Shown here: one piece after another, positions 1-10,189 of the stretch | Numbering within the stretch: position 1 is the first letter of the stretch | Layout of the letters: each line of letters starts with the position of its first letter | Assembly: GCA_009746045.1 (NCBI GenBank) | Contig: RPFO01000015.1 | Span: forward strand, 1,099,529-1,163,528 | Direction of reading: 5' to 3' | Length of the DNA: 64,000 nucleotides | From: Mesostigma viride | Taxonomy: Eukaryota; Streptophyta; Mesostigmatophyceae; Mesostigmatales; Mesostigmataceae | The notes under the pieces: model-generated | Seen by the model: only the letters and a program-made list of their open reading frames with translations | What the model was told of the DNA's origin: nothing | Databases searched by the model: none | Made by a program: the position numbers and the translations under genes

Positions 1-363
1 AGCAAGAGTTCCTTTTCAGGAACTGCCCAGCCCCTTCGCGTTCGTGTGACGCGTTGGGAAGAGTTTGCCCCTCTTGGGTACGATAGTGACCTTGAGGTGG
101 GAGCAGGGGGCGTCGCTGGGCTAGGCGACGAGACACTTGGCGACCACGAGGTGCCAAGATACAATCCGCGGGGTGCCAACGACGGGTTGTCACCTGTCTA
201 CAATACCAACGGTGACGATTCAGTCATCGCGGGCCGACAGCGGGTCGACGACGGCGCAGCGGGTAGCAGGGTGCCAGAGCTGATTGTGGTGAGCGACAGC
301 GACAGCGACAGCGACAAGGAGAACCAGGACGCGCCTGGGGCCAGCCGTGGTGGTCTTGCCTGA
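1..363 (+). CDS. Partial acidic ORF entering from the left edge, unrecognised
   Basis: The frame is open from the first base of the window to a stop at 361-363, so the true start lies outside; an internal GTG at 46 is not a convincing start. The C-terminal third has a run of alternating Asp and Ser followed by KENQ, giving a very acidic tail. A possible splice acceptor (CTTTTCAG) lies at about 12-19, so this could be a last exon. It ends about 100 bp before the gag frame of the next element and could be an upstream ORF of that element or the end of a host gene. No family is recognised. Confidence 0.25.
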   Translation, partial: SKSSFSGTAQPLRVRVTRWEEFAPLGYDSDLEVGAGGVAGLGDETLGDHEVPRYNPRGANDGLSPVYNTNGDDSVIAGRQRVDDGAAGSRVPELIVVSDSDSDSDKENQDAPGASRGGLA

Positions 364-465
364 GTGGTAACACTTGGCACTTTCCTTTCTTGTTCAGTAG
401 CTTATATTGCTTTAATTGCTGCTTGGCCACTTGGCTGGCTGTAGCAGATCTGAACAGAGGCCATC

Positions 466-1653
466 ATGGATGATGGAGCTATCAACCAACAAGCGGGCTT
501 TATGGGCTTTGCGCGGCGCGGCGCTGGGATGGATGGACGAGATGGACGCGATGGACGCGGTGGACGCGATGGACGCGGGGACGGCCAGGCGCTGGGAGAC
601 CAGGCTGAGGTGCCAGATAATCAGAGCCAAGGATCGCAGGGCGGTCAGAACGCGCCAGCCGCAGATCAAGCGGCGCCTAAGCGACCGACCGTGGCTGAGG
701 GGTACGCGGTGCTAGGCCAGTTTCAGTCCATCAAGGACAATTGGCAGCCCCGGGATGCTGAGAGGATGTTAGAGGACATGAACTTGTACACGGAGATATA
801 CACCGGTGACAAGCTTCGCATCCTGGCGTCTAGTGCCTACATAAGGCAGTCGGCGAGGCGGCTGTTCAAGTTTGTTCGGGAGCGACACGCGGCGGGGGAC
901 ACCTGGGCGGCGTTTATGACGCGACTCAGGTCGTTCCTGAGTGACAAGAGGACCATAGATGGGTCCCACCTGAAGCAAGAATACCTGGACTACAAGCCCA
1001 TCAAGGGGCAGCTAGTGGTCCACGCCTTTGAAGACTTCGTCAAGCTGAGGGAGGACGCCATGGCCAAGGGCTTCTTCGTCGCAGATCGGATGGCCATGGG
1101 CGACTTTCTCAAGTCGCTGCAGCTGGATCCGGTCACCATGGATAATGTGACCATCCACATGCGACAGGTCCATGGCTGGGCAGCCATGACGGACCAGTTG
1201 TATGAGTGTTTCAGCGGCAAGTACGTGGGTGGTAAGCGCCCTCGTCAGGGTGATGAGGAGGCCACTGAACCCACGGTTAAGTCCATGAGGGGATCGGGCC
1301 ACGGGGGCCCAGCGCCCTCGAGAGGGCCTGAGACCTCTTCAAGGGGTCGAGGAAGGTCCAGGAGGGGGCGTGACAGAAGGGCTGGACGGGGGACCCCGCC
1401 GAAGTCGGGACATCCACAGTCCCAGTTTGACTTCAAGAGGGTGGGTGGTCCTCCCAAGGCTGGGCCCAGCAGTGGGACCTCACGGGACATCAGTCAGGTG
1501 GAATGTTATTTCTGCCAGGGGAAGGGTCACTTCAGGAATGAGTGTCCCTCGTACCTGAGGCAGGAAGGTCAGAGCAAGCCAGCTCAGGGTGGCAGCAAGG
1601 ACAAGGCTGGTCCATCCCAGGACAAGGGCAAGGGCAAGGCTGCTGATCATTGA
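466..1653 (+). CDS. Gag-like nucleocapsid protein of the Copia element
   Basis: A 395-residue protein. The N-terminus is rich in Gly, Asp and Arg with a repeated DGRDGR pattern. The middle (about residues 80-265) is helical and resembles Copia-type gag (UBN2/retrotran_gag). A basic Arg/Gly stretch spans about 270-330. One CCHC zinc knuckle, CYFCQGKGHFRNEC (CX2CX4HX4C), lies at about 346-359, followed by a Lys/Gln/Gly tail. It would bind and package element RNA in a particle. The ATG at 466 follows several stops in the frame. pol begins 33 bp downstream in the same reading phase, so the two are separated by a stop rather than overlapping. The knuckle makes the assignment firm; the capsid part is inferred from position. 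Confidence 0.85.
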   Translation: MDDGAINQQAGFMGFARRGAGMDGRDGRDGRGGRDGRGDGQALGDQAEVPDNQSQGSQGGQNAPAADQAAPKRPTVAEGYAVLGQFQSIKDNWQPRDAERMLEDMNLYTEIYTGDKLRILASSAYIRQSARRLFKFVRERHAAGDTWAAFMTRLRSFLSDKRTIDGSHLKQEYLDYKPIKGQLVVHAFEDFVKLREDAMAKGFFVADRMAMGDFLKSLQLDPVTMDNVTIHMRQVHGWAAMTDQLYECFSGKYVGGKRPRQGDEEATEPTVKSMRGSGHGGPAPSRGPETSSRGRGRSRRGRDRRAGRGTPPKSGHPQSQFDFKRVGGPPKAGPSSGTSRDISQVECYFCQGKGHFRNECPSYLRQEGQSKPAQGGSKDKAGPSQDKGKGKAADH

Positions 1654-1686
1654 CTTGAGCCTGCACACATCCCTGAACCCTGGAGG

Positions 1687-4600
1687 GTGCCCCCAGGGGT
1701 GTGTAATGAAGCTGCTAGTGACAGCAGTGAGGGGCAGCCCCATGCTCTAGTGAAAGAGCCTATTGGACACGATGGGGCAAGCTTGGTTACCACAGAGAGT
1801 ATGCCAGCTGTAGCTGCAGTGGTTACTCGCCAACGTGCCCGCCATGGCGGTGCTGAGCCTGAGGTAGGACCTGGTGATGTGGACCCAGGTGGATCTCAGA
1901 AGCATTCTGACCGTGCAGGACTGGCACAGGATGGTCAGGATGAGGATAGGGCTGGAGACAGTCTGACAGGCACGACCCTGGTGCCTCCTGTACATAAGGG
2001 ATCTGTGAGTGCTAATAATGACAATAAAAGGTTTTCTCTCTTGTATGACATTGCCTCAAGGTTGCATACCATGTTTGGCCATGCAGCTCAGTCTTTGCAA
2101 GTTGCTAGACGGCTGGGAGGAAGTGAGTTGTACTCCATCTGCCAACAGGTTGCTCAAGCTTGCAAGTGCAGGCTAGTTGCTAGAAAGCCCAAGCAGTCTC
2201 ATGCCAGGACTCCTATTTTGCAGCCAGGCCATGTGCAGGTAGATATTCAGAGAATCAGGGGTTTGAAGCTGCTGGTGGCAGTGGACAGATATACCAAGTA
2301 CAAGACCCTAGAGATCCTGCCTGACATGGAGAAGCCTACATTGATTGCTGCTCTGAAGTTGACAAGGAGCAGGTACCCTGGGTTGGAGTTGTTGCAGTGT
2401 GACATTCAGTTTGAGTGCTGTGAGAACCTGCCAGAGTTTCCAGAGTTGCTGATTACACCCAGGGAGAGCCACGGCCAGCAAGGGGTGGTGGAGAGAGCCA
2501 TCCAAGAGATCAAGACTGTGCTGCTGGTGGAGAGGATTCCAAGGACGTCATCTGCCATTGTGACATCTGCATGGCTACGTTCTGTGGAGGACAGGCTGAA
2601 CCTGAGGACTCCCATGTTCTTTGGTGACATTGCCATCAATCCTCTTATGCTGCATACCAGGATGCTGCCAGCTGATGCTGAGCAGGCATGGAAGGAGAAG
2701 CTAGAGGCCAAGTTCCTCAAGCTGAGGCAGAAAGACAAGGGCTGGAGTGTCCTAGAACCTAACGTTGGACAACAGGTTGTTGTGTGGAAGGAACCAAGCT
2801 TTCCAGGGAAACGTGGCAGCTGGCATGATGGGGTGGTGACCCGAGTAGAAGCCGCTGGCCATAAGTGCTGGGTGGCCATTGATGGCTCCCAAGCAGTGCA
2901 CCGTCTGTCCTGGTCAAAGATCCGTCCCCGGGGAGGTAATCAAGGAGACCTCTTCCAGGTGCCCGCTGGTGTACAAGGCGGGGGTGACGTGGAGCTTCCT
3001 GATCAGGGTGCTACAGCTGTATCGAGCCCTCAGGGTGACCCTGGCCCGGCCCCTGGGGTACCTTCACATACGGTGGTTGGGCAAGCAGGCGGACAGGCTG
3101 CACCTCCGGAACGGCCCGACACCAGGCCTAGGGGTGTGCGTCTATCAGATATTGTACAGGCTTTGCAAAGAGCCAAGAAGGAGCCTAAGGTGTCCAAGCT
3201 TGTCCAGTTGGATGAACCTGAGGTAGCTGCCATGGAGATAGATACCAATGCACAGGTTTCTGTCATGGGACCTCAGCATACAGGAGAACTGCTGGTCGGA
3301 GAACCAAGTTGCCCCTGGGTGTCTGATTTCAGTGGTAGGACGCATCTAAGGGTGTTGGGAGAGGTTACTGCCCCTGTCATGGGTGTGGATGTGACCTTCC
3401 TTGTCCTAGAGGACTATGATGGCCCTGTGATTTTGGGTCAGAATTTTCTGGGCAATCCTGGGATTTCTATCAGAGCTACAGCTCTGAGAAGAGATGGCTG
3501 GGGGATGATTCCCCTAGAAAATTTCAGGACAACATTTCCAGTCAGGTGCAGGGCCAAGCCGGTCAAGGGTGTAAAATGGGATGAAGGGGAGGTGCCCCCA
3601 GCGGCCAGTTTGGTGATTCCAGCTGTGTTGCACCCCAGCAGTATTGGCATAACTCACAGGAGCCTTGCTGCACACTCTCCTTTGACATATGACCAGCTGG
3701 TCCAAGAGATGAGCTCGCCTACTTTGTTTGAGGCTTGGAAGCTCGCCTTCTCCAAGGCATTGGAGGAGTGGTTGCAGTTTGAGTGTGCTGCACCAACAGA
3801 CAGACGTCCCCCAGCATCAAGGAAGCTTGCTTTGAGATTTGTGCTGAAGAGGAAGGTTGTGGATGAGGTATCAGTGCCCCATGTCAGGCCTGTCCTGAAT
3901 GAGTATCACGGCACGGGGAGTCTGCCAGGAGAGGAGCTATACACGCCAGGGATGCTACACGACACATGGAGAATTTTGCTATGTCTCTACGTGGGGTTGC
4001 TGAACAGGGGAGCAGCTATGTCATCAGTGCTGCTGGACTTCAAGAGGGCATTTTTAAAATCTGATCCAGAAGTGGCCAGGAGGGTGTGGAAGCAGGATGA
4101 GCCTTACTGTGTTGAGGTGCCTGCCATCTGGAAGCTGGAGCTGCATCAACAATTCCTGGTTATTCTGAAGGGCCTGGAAGGACTCAGGTCGAGCCCAATC
4201 ATCTGGAGACTCACGCTGCAGGAAGCTCTGATCAGTGAGTGTGGCTTGAGAGTGTCTTCAGTTGATCCCTGTTTGCTGCTGGCCCAATGGGAGGGTCTGC
4301 CAGTGTATGCTAGTTTGCATGGAGATGATCTGCATTTGCTAGCCCCCACGACCTGGCTGAAGAAGTTTATTCCTGTCATCAGTGGCAAGTTTTCACTGGG
4401 CAAGGAGCTGTGGCAGGAGCCCAACAAGCCTGTAGTGTTCTGTGGAATGCAGGCTACCCTGTTCAGGAGGGACGGGGAGTGGAGTATCAGGCTTCAGGCT
4501 GGAGGAGATTATAAACAGACCATTGTGAAGGCCTTGCCAGAGAAGATCACCCAGGCTGCAGGACCTGAGTTGAGAGGCATGTGGGCCTGGTTTGCCAGCA

Positions 4601-5235
4601 TCTGTGGTCCGTCTTTGATGGTCCATAGCAGAATGCCTGATGAGGTGCTTGAGGATGAGAAGCCTCGAGTCATAGCCCGGTTGGTGGAGAGTACCCCTGA
4701 TCTGATTTTGTCTGGGATTGACTTTGCCCAGCCTATCACCTTGGAGATCTTTGTTGACAGTTCCATGGATGCTCGCCAGGTTACCAAGGTCAGGGGGAGA
4801 TCTGCTGCTCTGTTTGCTTTTTATCAGAGCAGGGCAAGTTTGTTCAGCTGGTACAGCAGACTGCAGAAGAGGGTCTGTATCAGTTCAGATGTGGCAGAAT
4901 GCAGGGCCATATGCGAGGGGATCCAGTCCAGCCTGTACATAAAGGAGTTAATGCTGGAGCTGGCTTCAGTTACCCCTTGGACCTTGCAGATGGAGACGTT
5001 GTTGCTAACAGACAGCATGGGTATGGTCCAGTTTGTTCACAAGCAGCTGGCCAGAAGCCGGGACCTGGATTATTTGTTGCTGAAGGAGTTGGCCAGTTTG
5101 GTTGACTTGAAGCATATCCCTGGCGAGGAGAACCCTGCTGATGCATTGACAAAGCTGCCACACAAGGCCCCAGCCCAGTACAATGTACTGAGGAAGCTCA
5201 TGAATGCTGACTGTCAAGTCGGTCTATCTGTCTAA
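1687..5235 (+). CDS. Pol polyprotein of the Copia element (INT, protease-like, RT, RNase H)
   Basis: One frame of 1,182 residues. In order: an integrase zinc-binding segment at about 125-165 (His pair, then CQQVAQACKC); an integrase core at about 180-275 with candidate acidic residues in VQVDIQ, LQCDIQ and GVVERAIQ; a low-complexity linker; a retropepsin-like segment at about 515-600 with EIDTNAQVSVM and later VILGQNFL; a Copia-type RT (RVT_2) at about 700-930 with LLDFKRAFL near 782 and SLHGDDL near 874; and RNase H at about 1018-1160 with IFVDSS, SSDVAECRA, TDSMG and HIPGEENPADALTKL. Copia elements normally place the protease before the integrase. Here the only protease-like motif lies between INT and RT. 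The family assignment is strong; the protease call is an inference from two motifs. Confidence 0.88.
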   Translation: MPPGVCNEAASDSSEGQPHALVKEPIGHDGASLVTTESMPAVAAVVTRQRARHGGAEPEVGPGDVDPGGSQKHSDRAGLAQDGQDEDRAGDSLTGTTLVPPVHKGSVSANNDNKRFSLLYDIASRLHTMFGHAAQSLQVARRLGGSELYSICQQVAQACKCRLVARKPKQSHARTPILQPGHVQVDIQRIRGLKLLVAVDRYTKYKTLEILPDMEKPTLIAALKLTRSRYPGLELLQCDIQFECCENLPEFPELLITPRESHGQQGVVERAIQEIKTVLLVERIPRTSSAIVTSAWLRSVEDRLNLRTPMFFGDIAINPLMLHTRMLPADAEQAWKEKLEAKFLKLRQKDKGWSVLEPNVGQQVVVWKEPSFPGKRGSWHDGVVTRVEAAGHKCWVAIDGSQAVHRLSWSKIRPRGGNQGDLFQVPAGVQGGGDVELPDQGATAVSSPQGDPGPAPGVPSHTVVGQAGGQAAPPERPDTRPRGVRLSDIVQALQRAKKEPKVSKLVQLDEPEVAAMEIDTNAQVSVMGPQHTGELLVGEPSCPWVSDFSGRTHLRVLGEVTAPVMGVDVTFLVLEDYDGPVILGQNFLGNPGISIRATALRRDGWGMIPLENFRTTFPVRCRAKPVKGVKWDEGEVPPAASLVIPAVLHPSSIGITHRSLAAHSPLTYDQLVQEMSSPTLFEAWKLAFSKALEEWLQFECAAPTDRRPPASRKLALRFVLKRKVVDEVSVPHVRPVLNEYHGTGSLPGEELYTPGMLHDTWRILLCLYVGLLNRGAAMSSVLLDFKRAFLKSDPEVARRVWKQDEPYCVEVPAIWKLELHQQFLVILKGLEGLRSSPIIWRLTLQEALISECGLRVSSVDPCLLLAQWEGLPVYASLHGDDLHLLAPTTWLKKFIPVISGKFSLGKELWQEPNKPVVFCGMQATLFRRDGEWSIRLQAGGDYKQTIVKALPEKITQAAGPELRGMWAWFASICGPSLMVHSRMPDEVLEDEKPRVIARLVESTPDLILSGIDFAQPITLEIFVDSSMDARQVTKVRGRSAALFAFYQSRASLFSWYSRLQKRVCISSDVAECRAICEGIQSSLYIKELMLELASVTPWTLQMETLLLTDSMGMVQFVHKQLARSRDLDYLLLKELASLVDLKHIPGEENPADALTKLPHKAPAQYNVLRKLMNADCQVGLSV

Positions 5236-6599
5236 AAGCTGAGAGCTGGGTGCTTAAGTCTCTGGATATCAGGCTGGGAGCTTGATTGTACATAATCCTG
5301 AGCACACCTTGAGGGGTGAGACATGTCTCTGGTGTGGGAATGTCTGACATTGTCTCTGATGGAGAGATGTCTATCTGGGGTTTTCATCTCAGTCTGAGGT
5401 TTCCCCAGATCTGTGGTTTGTGGGCGGGGTTCGATTCCCTGGTGCCGTCTTAAGGCGGAGTTTCACGGACTGGCTGACCCATCCACCATGCTGGTGAGGT
5501 GGCGACAGGTCCCCTGATTTTCCACGGTTGGAACGAGTATGGGAGCTTGTGTTTTGCATGTGCTTCGCGTAGATGTTGTGTCTGGTTCGATAAGGGGCAG
5601 CAGACCGGCGCCGACTCCCGTCTGGGGGTCAGCAATGTTTTCTGATGAGCTGTTGTGGGTGATCTGTGGGGTTTCGCCTAAGGTCCTGAAGGTTGTACAT
5701 ACTTCTCAAGTTCTTAACTGAACACCTATGGGCTGCCACAGTTGGCCAACCTCTTGTACATGGGTAACACAACGAGCCTCCCGTGAAGGGATAGGGACTC
5801 ATTGTAATTTGTTTGTGCTCCTGAGCCAGTATGGGTGCTATGTACATATAATAAGGAATCCAAGCTGACTGTCATGCCCAGCGGGTTGTGACTTGTAGTC
5901 GGGGAGGATGTCCAGTACCCATTGTGTGTGTTTGTATGTAGACTTGTGTGAGCTGCTACAGCTCAAGAAAAGAAAGGATTGGAGTTAACGCCAAGCGCAT
6001 TGGCGTGATCCTGATTCGGCATATCTCTGCGATTCCAGCGGCACCGGAACGAGTTCATTCCGACAAGTATCAAGAAAGTTATGGCGTTCCGACTTCCCGG
6101 TCGCGCGCGAGCGCGAGCCGGCTGTTCTTCTAAGTCGGACGTGAATATTTGCCGACGACATATGGGGTCGACAGTAATTCCTGGGCTGACAGGAATTAGG
6201 TGCTGTACCTACGACGGTATTGGATTAATACGTCGTACGCAGGAAATAGGAACCTTAACCTGTGGTCTGTTGGTACCGCAGGCTTAGTCCTGGACTTCTA
6301 GGTGCAGATGCAATAATCACTGTGGTGACTGTACTCTGTGGTCACTGTGCCTGTATGGCAGACCTACTGTATAGGAACTGGGCGCTGTACAGGTAGAGAA
6401 TACTGTACCGGGGGTGTTATTACTGAGCAGGCCTCCTAGGCTGCTCAGGACTAGCAAGCACATTGCACAAGTATATAAACAATAGGCCAGTGCCAATTGG
6501 GCATCTCTTGCGAGCCCGCCTCACGTGTTGTGCCTTGACTTGGCAAGCGCGTGTACAAGCCTCAAGTGTGTGAGCGCTGTAACATTATCCAATTTTAAC
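5236..6599 (+). other. Non-coding 3' tail and junction between two LTR elements
   Basis: No convincing gene. The first part is T/G-rich and should contain the Copia element's 3' untranslated region and LTR, but no boundary can be proven without the other LTR. A tRNA B-box-like GGTTCGATTCC occurs at about 5429 and may be a SINE scrap. A TATA-like TATATAAA near 6472 lies just before the Gypsy remnant. Confidence 0.4.
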
Positions 6600-6689
6600 A
6601 AAGCTCCGTTTCCAACCATATTCACACATTGCTGCATTGCAACCATATCCTTCACATTGCGTGTGCTAAGAACGTTAACTGAGGGGTGT

Positions 6690-7000
6690 GCCAAACTGTA
6701 CCTCAACCACGTCTTCCGGTTCCACGGGCTCAGCCGCCAGTTCATCTCGGACCGGGACACGCTCTTCACCGCCCGGTTCTGGCAGGAGTTCTTCGACTGC
6801 CTGGGAACCAAGGTGTCGCTAGGGACGGCTTATCACAGCTCGTCCTCCCATCTGGTGGAGCGGCTCAACCGCACGGTACAGGAAACCATGCGCCATTACA
6901 CCGACGAGGTGGGCAGCAACTGGGAGGAGTTGCTGTGCTTGGTGGAGTTCTCCCTGAACAACGCACCACAGGCAGCCCAAACACCATGGCCTCACCCCGT
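6690..7000 (+). pseudogene. Gypsy integrase core fragment
   Basis: The translation contains FRFHGLSRQFISDRD, FTARFWQEFF, LGTKVSLGTAYH and VERLNRTVQE. These match the middle and end of the Gypsy/retroviral integrase core (rve), including the second acidic residue in the SDRD motif and the catalytic Glu of VERLNRT. It is an incomplete fossil of a larger Pol protein. Confidence 0.85.
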
Positions 7001-7138
7001 TCTTTCTCAACACGGGAAGGCATCCGCTGACGCCGACCGACTTACTGACAAGTCCGGCGCTGGCGGAACCGGAGGTGCTGCGCACTACTCAGGCGGGTGT
7101 GAGCAGCCTGCTGGAGAAGATGCGCCAGGCCCACAACA

Positions 7139-7678
7139 GTGCGGTTAAAGGGTACCGGGCCGCCGCTGAGCGCAACATGGCTCGCGTGGAAGGCAAGCGG
7201 GACTCTAGCACCGGACATCGAGGTCGGGGACTGGGTTCTGGTAGAGGGACCCCAGCTCGGTCGATTCTCCCAGAAGGTGGAAGGGGAGCTCAAAACGAAG
7301 CTCCGGCCCATGTACCTGGGACCTCACCAGGTGCTGGAGAAATGGGATGATGTCATGTTCAAGGTGGACGTGCCCATCTCATGGGGCACCGCGACAACCT
7401 TCCACCGCGACCAGCTCAAGCTGTACCACCAGAACTCGATCCAGGGTAGACTCAATCCCCCGGCTCCTGTGGAATACGACCCGGAGACAGGGGAACAGGA
7501 GGATGAGGTCGAGGAGATTGTCGCCCACCGCGATTCCGGGCGTGGTCGACAACGCCAATATCGGATCCGATGGAAGTTTTCTAGACATGGGGCAGAGGAC
7601 TCTTGGAGGACAGAGAAGGAGCTCTCTGGCTGCAAGCGGTTGCTAGACGCGTACAAGAAGGTCCACAGGTTACACTAG
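7139..7678 (+). pseudogene. Integrase C-terminus with chromodomain (Gypsy chromovirus)
   Basis: The open stretch has an SH3-like integrase C-terminal region (IEVGDWVLVEG ... GPHQVLEKW ... HRDQLKLYH) followed at about residues 120-178 by a chromodomain-like segment with EVEEIVAHRD, a YRIRWK strand and a W-containing ending before a C-terminal helix. Chromodomains at this position define chromoviruses and are thought to steer insertion to marked chromatin. It belongs to the same broken element as the integrase core upstream. Confidence 0.8.
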
Positions 7679-8064
7679 AGGTATGTACATACACACAGAA
7701 GTATGTACATACCGCCGGTACACAGTACATACCACAGGTACAGAGTACACTAGTCGGTATGGCACAAGAACTCACGTGTGTCACTGTCAGTGTGGTATTC
7801 TCCTGTGCAGACGGGCTCCCCAAAGGAGGCCAGTCCCAGCTCCGGCAACAGCGACAGTCCTTTGGTACACCTGACGCTCCCCGAGTCCCCGGAAGCCGCC
7901 CCAAAGGCGGACAGACCGGGGGCCACACCCCTCCAGCGTCCCCTGAGGACGGCGCCCCAAAGGCGTTCGCGGCACGGCGGCTGGCAGCACAGGACACCGG
8001 ACCTTCTCGGGATTCCGGCCGTGGCAAACGGCTACGCCTGGAAGAAGGAGAGGCGCGGGTAACA

Positions 8065-9732
8065 ATGGACATGGAGGAATTAGAGCGACAGGCCCGGAAC
8101 GCCGAGGAGCTCAACAAGGAGACCTTCAACCCGAGGATCTTCCTGAGGGATTACGGCATGGAGGACGTGACCCTCGATCGGCGGAGGCAGCGATATGGGA
8201 AGTTTCCCTCGAATAACCTCGCGGCCTCAGCGCTCGGGTGGCCCCAAGAGAGGCAGGAGGCCTTCCGCGAGATGATGGAGCTCCACTGTGGTTTCAAGGT
8301 GGAGACTAGGCCGGAGCGCCAGGGGCAGGTGGTGGTCGGCACGGCCTGGGAGACTCAACAACCCGCGGGGTGTAAGTGCGATGGTTGTATGACCACGCTG
8401 ACCGCACTCATGGCCTACCCACGAGTTTTCGTCCTGTTGGTTGCGCCGGGGCTTCGAGAGCGCCTCCGACGCAAACATCACGAATTGCCCCTAGACGGGG
8501 CGCTGCGCGGCGCACCCTGCACCGCTAACGGCCAATACTCCCTGCGGCAGGCATTCGACCGCGTCCTGCAAATGGATGAAGAAGACGCCAACGGTGGGGA
8601 GGAGGATTACGACGAGTGGGATGACGACGACCTGCCCAACATGTTACCGCCGGCCGCTAGGTCTGACACTCGTGATGGAGAGGGCGCCAGGCGCCCCCCG
8701 GGCTTTGAGAACCGCCACCCAGGTCCCCCGCCGGGTCGCACCGCGCGGGTGGAGATCGCCCACGCTCGGCGACGGAACAGGGTGCATGTGCGACTCAGCG
8801 GCAGCGTCAGTGACCGGGCGGGACCCAGTGGGCAGCGATCCCATGACCGAGGTCGCGATCGGGAGCGTCCCCGTGACTCCAATGTCCGCCCTGACATGCA
8901 CGAGTCTGAGAGGTCTTTCCGTCGGGTCCTCTCAGCAGTGCACGGGCCGGCCCGAGAGGCTGCCTGCCCCGTCGATCGCGGGGCGGCTCCAGAGGCCGCC
9001 TGTCCTGCACCACAGGGGATGGCCCCAAAGGTCACCCCCCTACCTGTACGCGGCCAGACCTCAGAGATGGTTCGCTCCGTAGAGCGCGACCGGGTCCCAG
9101 TGCCCGAGCGGCAGATGGCGCCGGAAGGACAGTGGGTGCAGGGAAGTGAGATCCAGCCGAGGGTGGGGCGGGTGGTGTCCTATGGAGGGCAACAGCCCCG
9201 CACGGAGGTGGTGATCTTCGACTGGAACCTGGCCGGTGTGGTGACTCCCCGGCCGCGCCCACCCCAGGAATACGAGGGCTTTGTGCTGGAGTTTACACCA
9301 GGTCCCTGGGGTTTCAAGGATCGCGGCCCCTACCGGGAACAGCTTAAAATCCGGCTGCACCCACAACTCCCGTTCCTTCGGCCGCGACAGGTTGCTTCAG
9401 GGGGGCTCTGGCCGGTCATTTCCAACGGCGTGACGATGTATTGCCCGGAGGTTCGGACTTATGACTATTACGTCGCCGGGACGAAACGCCAGGTGATCCC
9501 ACCCAAGCTGGCGCCAAACGCGGCTCGGTTCCTGGCCGGGGTGGCAGATGATTGGATGCTCTCCCATCCACCCCTCCCCCAAGTCGATTGGATGTTGGTT
9601 CCGGCGGTGATGCTGGCGATGGGCGAGGAGTACATGCGGGTGCATCACTGTGGCGCCGGTGGATATGAGGGTGGCCTCCCTTATCTTCACGGTGCCCGCG
9701 TACATGGCCGCGTTCCTGGCCATGTGGCCTGA
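8065..9732 (+). CDS. Long ORF downstream of the Gypsy integrase, unrecognised
   Basis: The frame is open from 7603, but its first part overlaps the chromodomain region in another frame, so the ATG at 8065 (MDMEELERQARNAEEL) is preferred. From there it runs 555 residues. The N-terminal 180 residues look folded and contain a small Cys cluster (CKCDGC). A very acidic patch (EEDYDEWDDDDLP) is followed by about 150 residues rich in Arg/Pro with many RD and RE pairs. The C-terminal 200 residues again look folded (FDWNLAGVV, YYVAGTKRQVIPPKLAP). No signal peptide or membrane helix is seen, so an envelope role is not supported. The position between integrase and 3' LTR suggests an accessory or displaced gag-like ORF; that is inference. 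Confidence 0.45.
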   Translation: MDMEELERQARNAEELNKETFNPRIFLRDYGMEDVTLDRRRQRYGKFPSNNLAASALGWPQERQEAFREMMELHCGFKVETRPERQGQVVVGTAWETQQPAGCKCDGCMTTLTALMAYPRVFVLLVAPGLRERLRRKHHELPLDGALRGAPCTANGQYSLRQAFDRVLQMDEEDANGGEEDYDEWDDDDLPNMLPPAARSDTRDGEGARRPPGFENRHPGPPPGRTARVEIAHARRRNRVHVRLSGSVSDRAGPSGQRSHDRGRDRERPRDSNVRPDMHESERSFRRVLSAVHGPAREAACPVDRGAAPEAACPAPQGMAPKVTPLPVRGQTSEMVRSVERDRVPVPERQMAPEGQWVQGSEIQPRVGRVVSYGGQQPRTEVVIFDWNLAGVVTPRPRPPQEYEGFVLEFTPGPWGFKDRGPYREQLKIRLHPQLPFLRPRQVASGGLWPVISNGVTMYCPEVRTYDYYVAGTKRQVIPPKLAPNAARFLAGVADDWMLSHPPLPQVDWMLVPAVMLAMGEEYMRVHHCGAGGYEGGLPYLHGARVHGRVPGHVA

Positions 9733-10174
9733 TGGCTCCTGGGATCGTCTGTCCCTCATCGGGCGACGGGATCCGGGGCCTCCTCAGCAATGGGCATTTG
9801 AGGAGGAGCTCATGGCGTACCCGGGTTGCCATGAGGATCGGGCAACCTCCCGGGGAGAGGCGGCTTACGCCGCCGCCTTGCGCCGTCGCTGACTCCCGGA
9901 GTGGACATGTGGGCCCCGTTCGTCTTCTTTTTCTTGCTTTTCTTTTTTTACTGTCCCTGACGGTAGAGACATTGACTACGTCAAGACTTGTCCTTGCGTG
10001 GCGAGTTTTGGGGGAATTGGTTTTACTGCCCCGTTGGAGAACAAGGGTTGGGACATAGTACCCCTCTGGTCAACCTGCGGTCCCGATGATCATCGACCGC
10101 TCGGCTACTCAGCATTAAGTGTTGTGTGTGTTTTCAATTTCCCATGATTCTTCACCTCTATGACGGTAGAGACT

Positions 10175-10189
10175 GGGGAGGGGGAGGAG
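10175..10189 (+). promoter_or_regulatory. Polypurine tract of the Gypsy element
   Basis: A pure run GGGGAGGGGGAGGAG lies directly before TGTTGCG, the expected start of a 3' LTR. Such tracts prime plus-strand DNA synthesis in LTR elements. Confidence 0.65.

Larger units (their letters stand above)
364..5900 (+). mobile_element. Copia-type LTR retrotransposon, coding part looks whole
   Basis: A gag frame with one zinc knuckle is followed 33 bp later by a single long pol frame with integrase, protease-like, reverse transcriptase and RNase H regions. The Copia assignment rests on the integrase lying upstream of the RT and on the Copia-style RNase H ending (HIPGEENPADALTKL). The coding frames look whole, which suggests a fairly young copy. 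LTR ends could not be fixed: the 5' LTR would lie at or beyond the left edge, so no pair can be compared, and the 3' limit given is only an estimate inside the non-coding tail. Confidence 0.75.

Noticed and set aside
5425-5440. tRNA gene suggested by GGTTCGATTCC
   Set aside because: No cloverleaf could be formed around it; a SINE scrap or chance B box is more likely.
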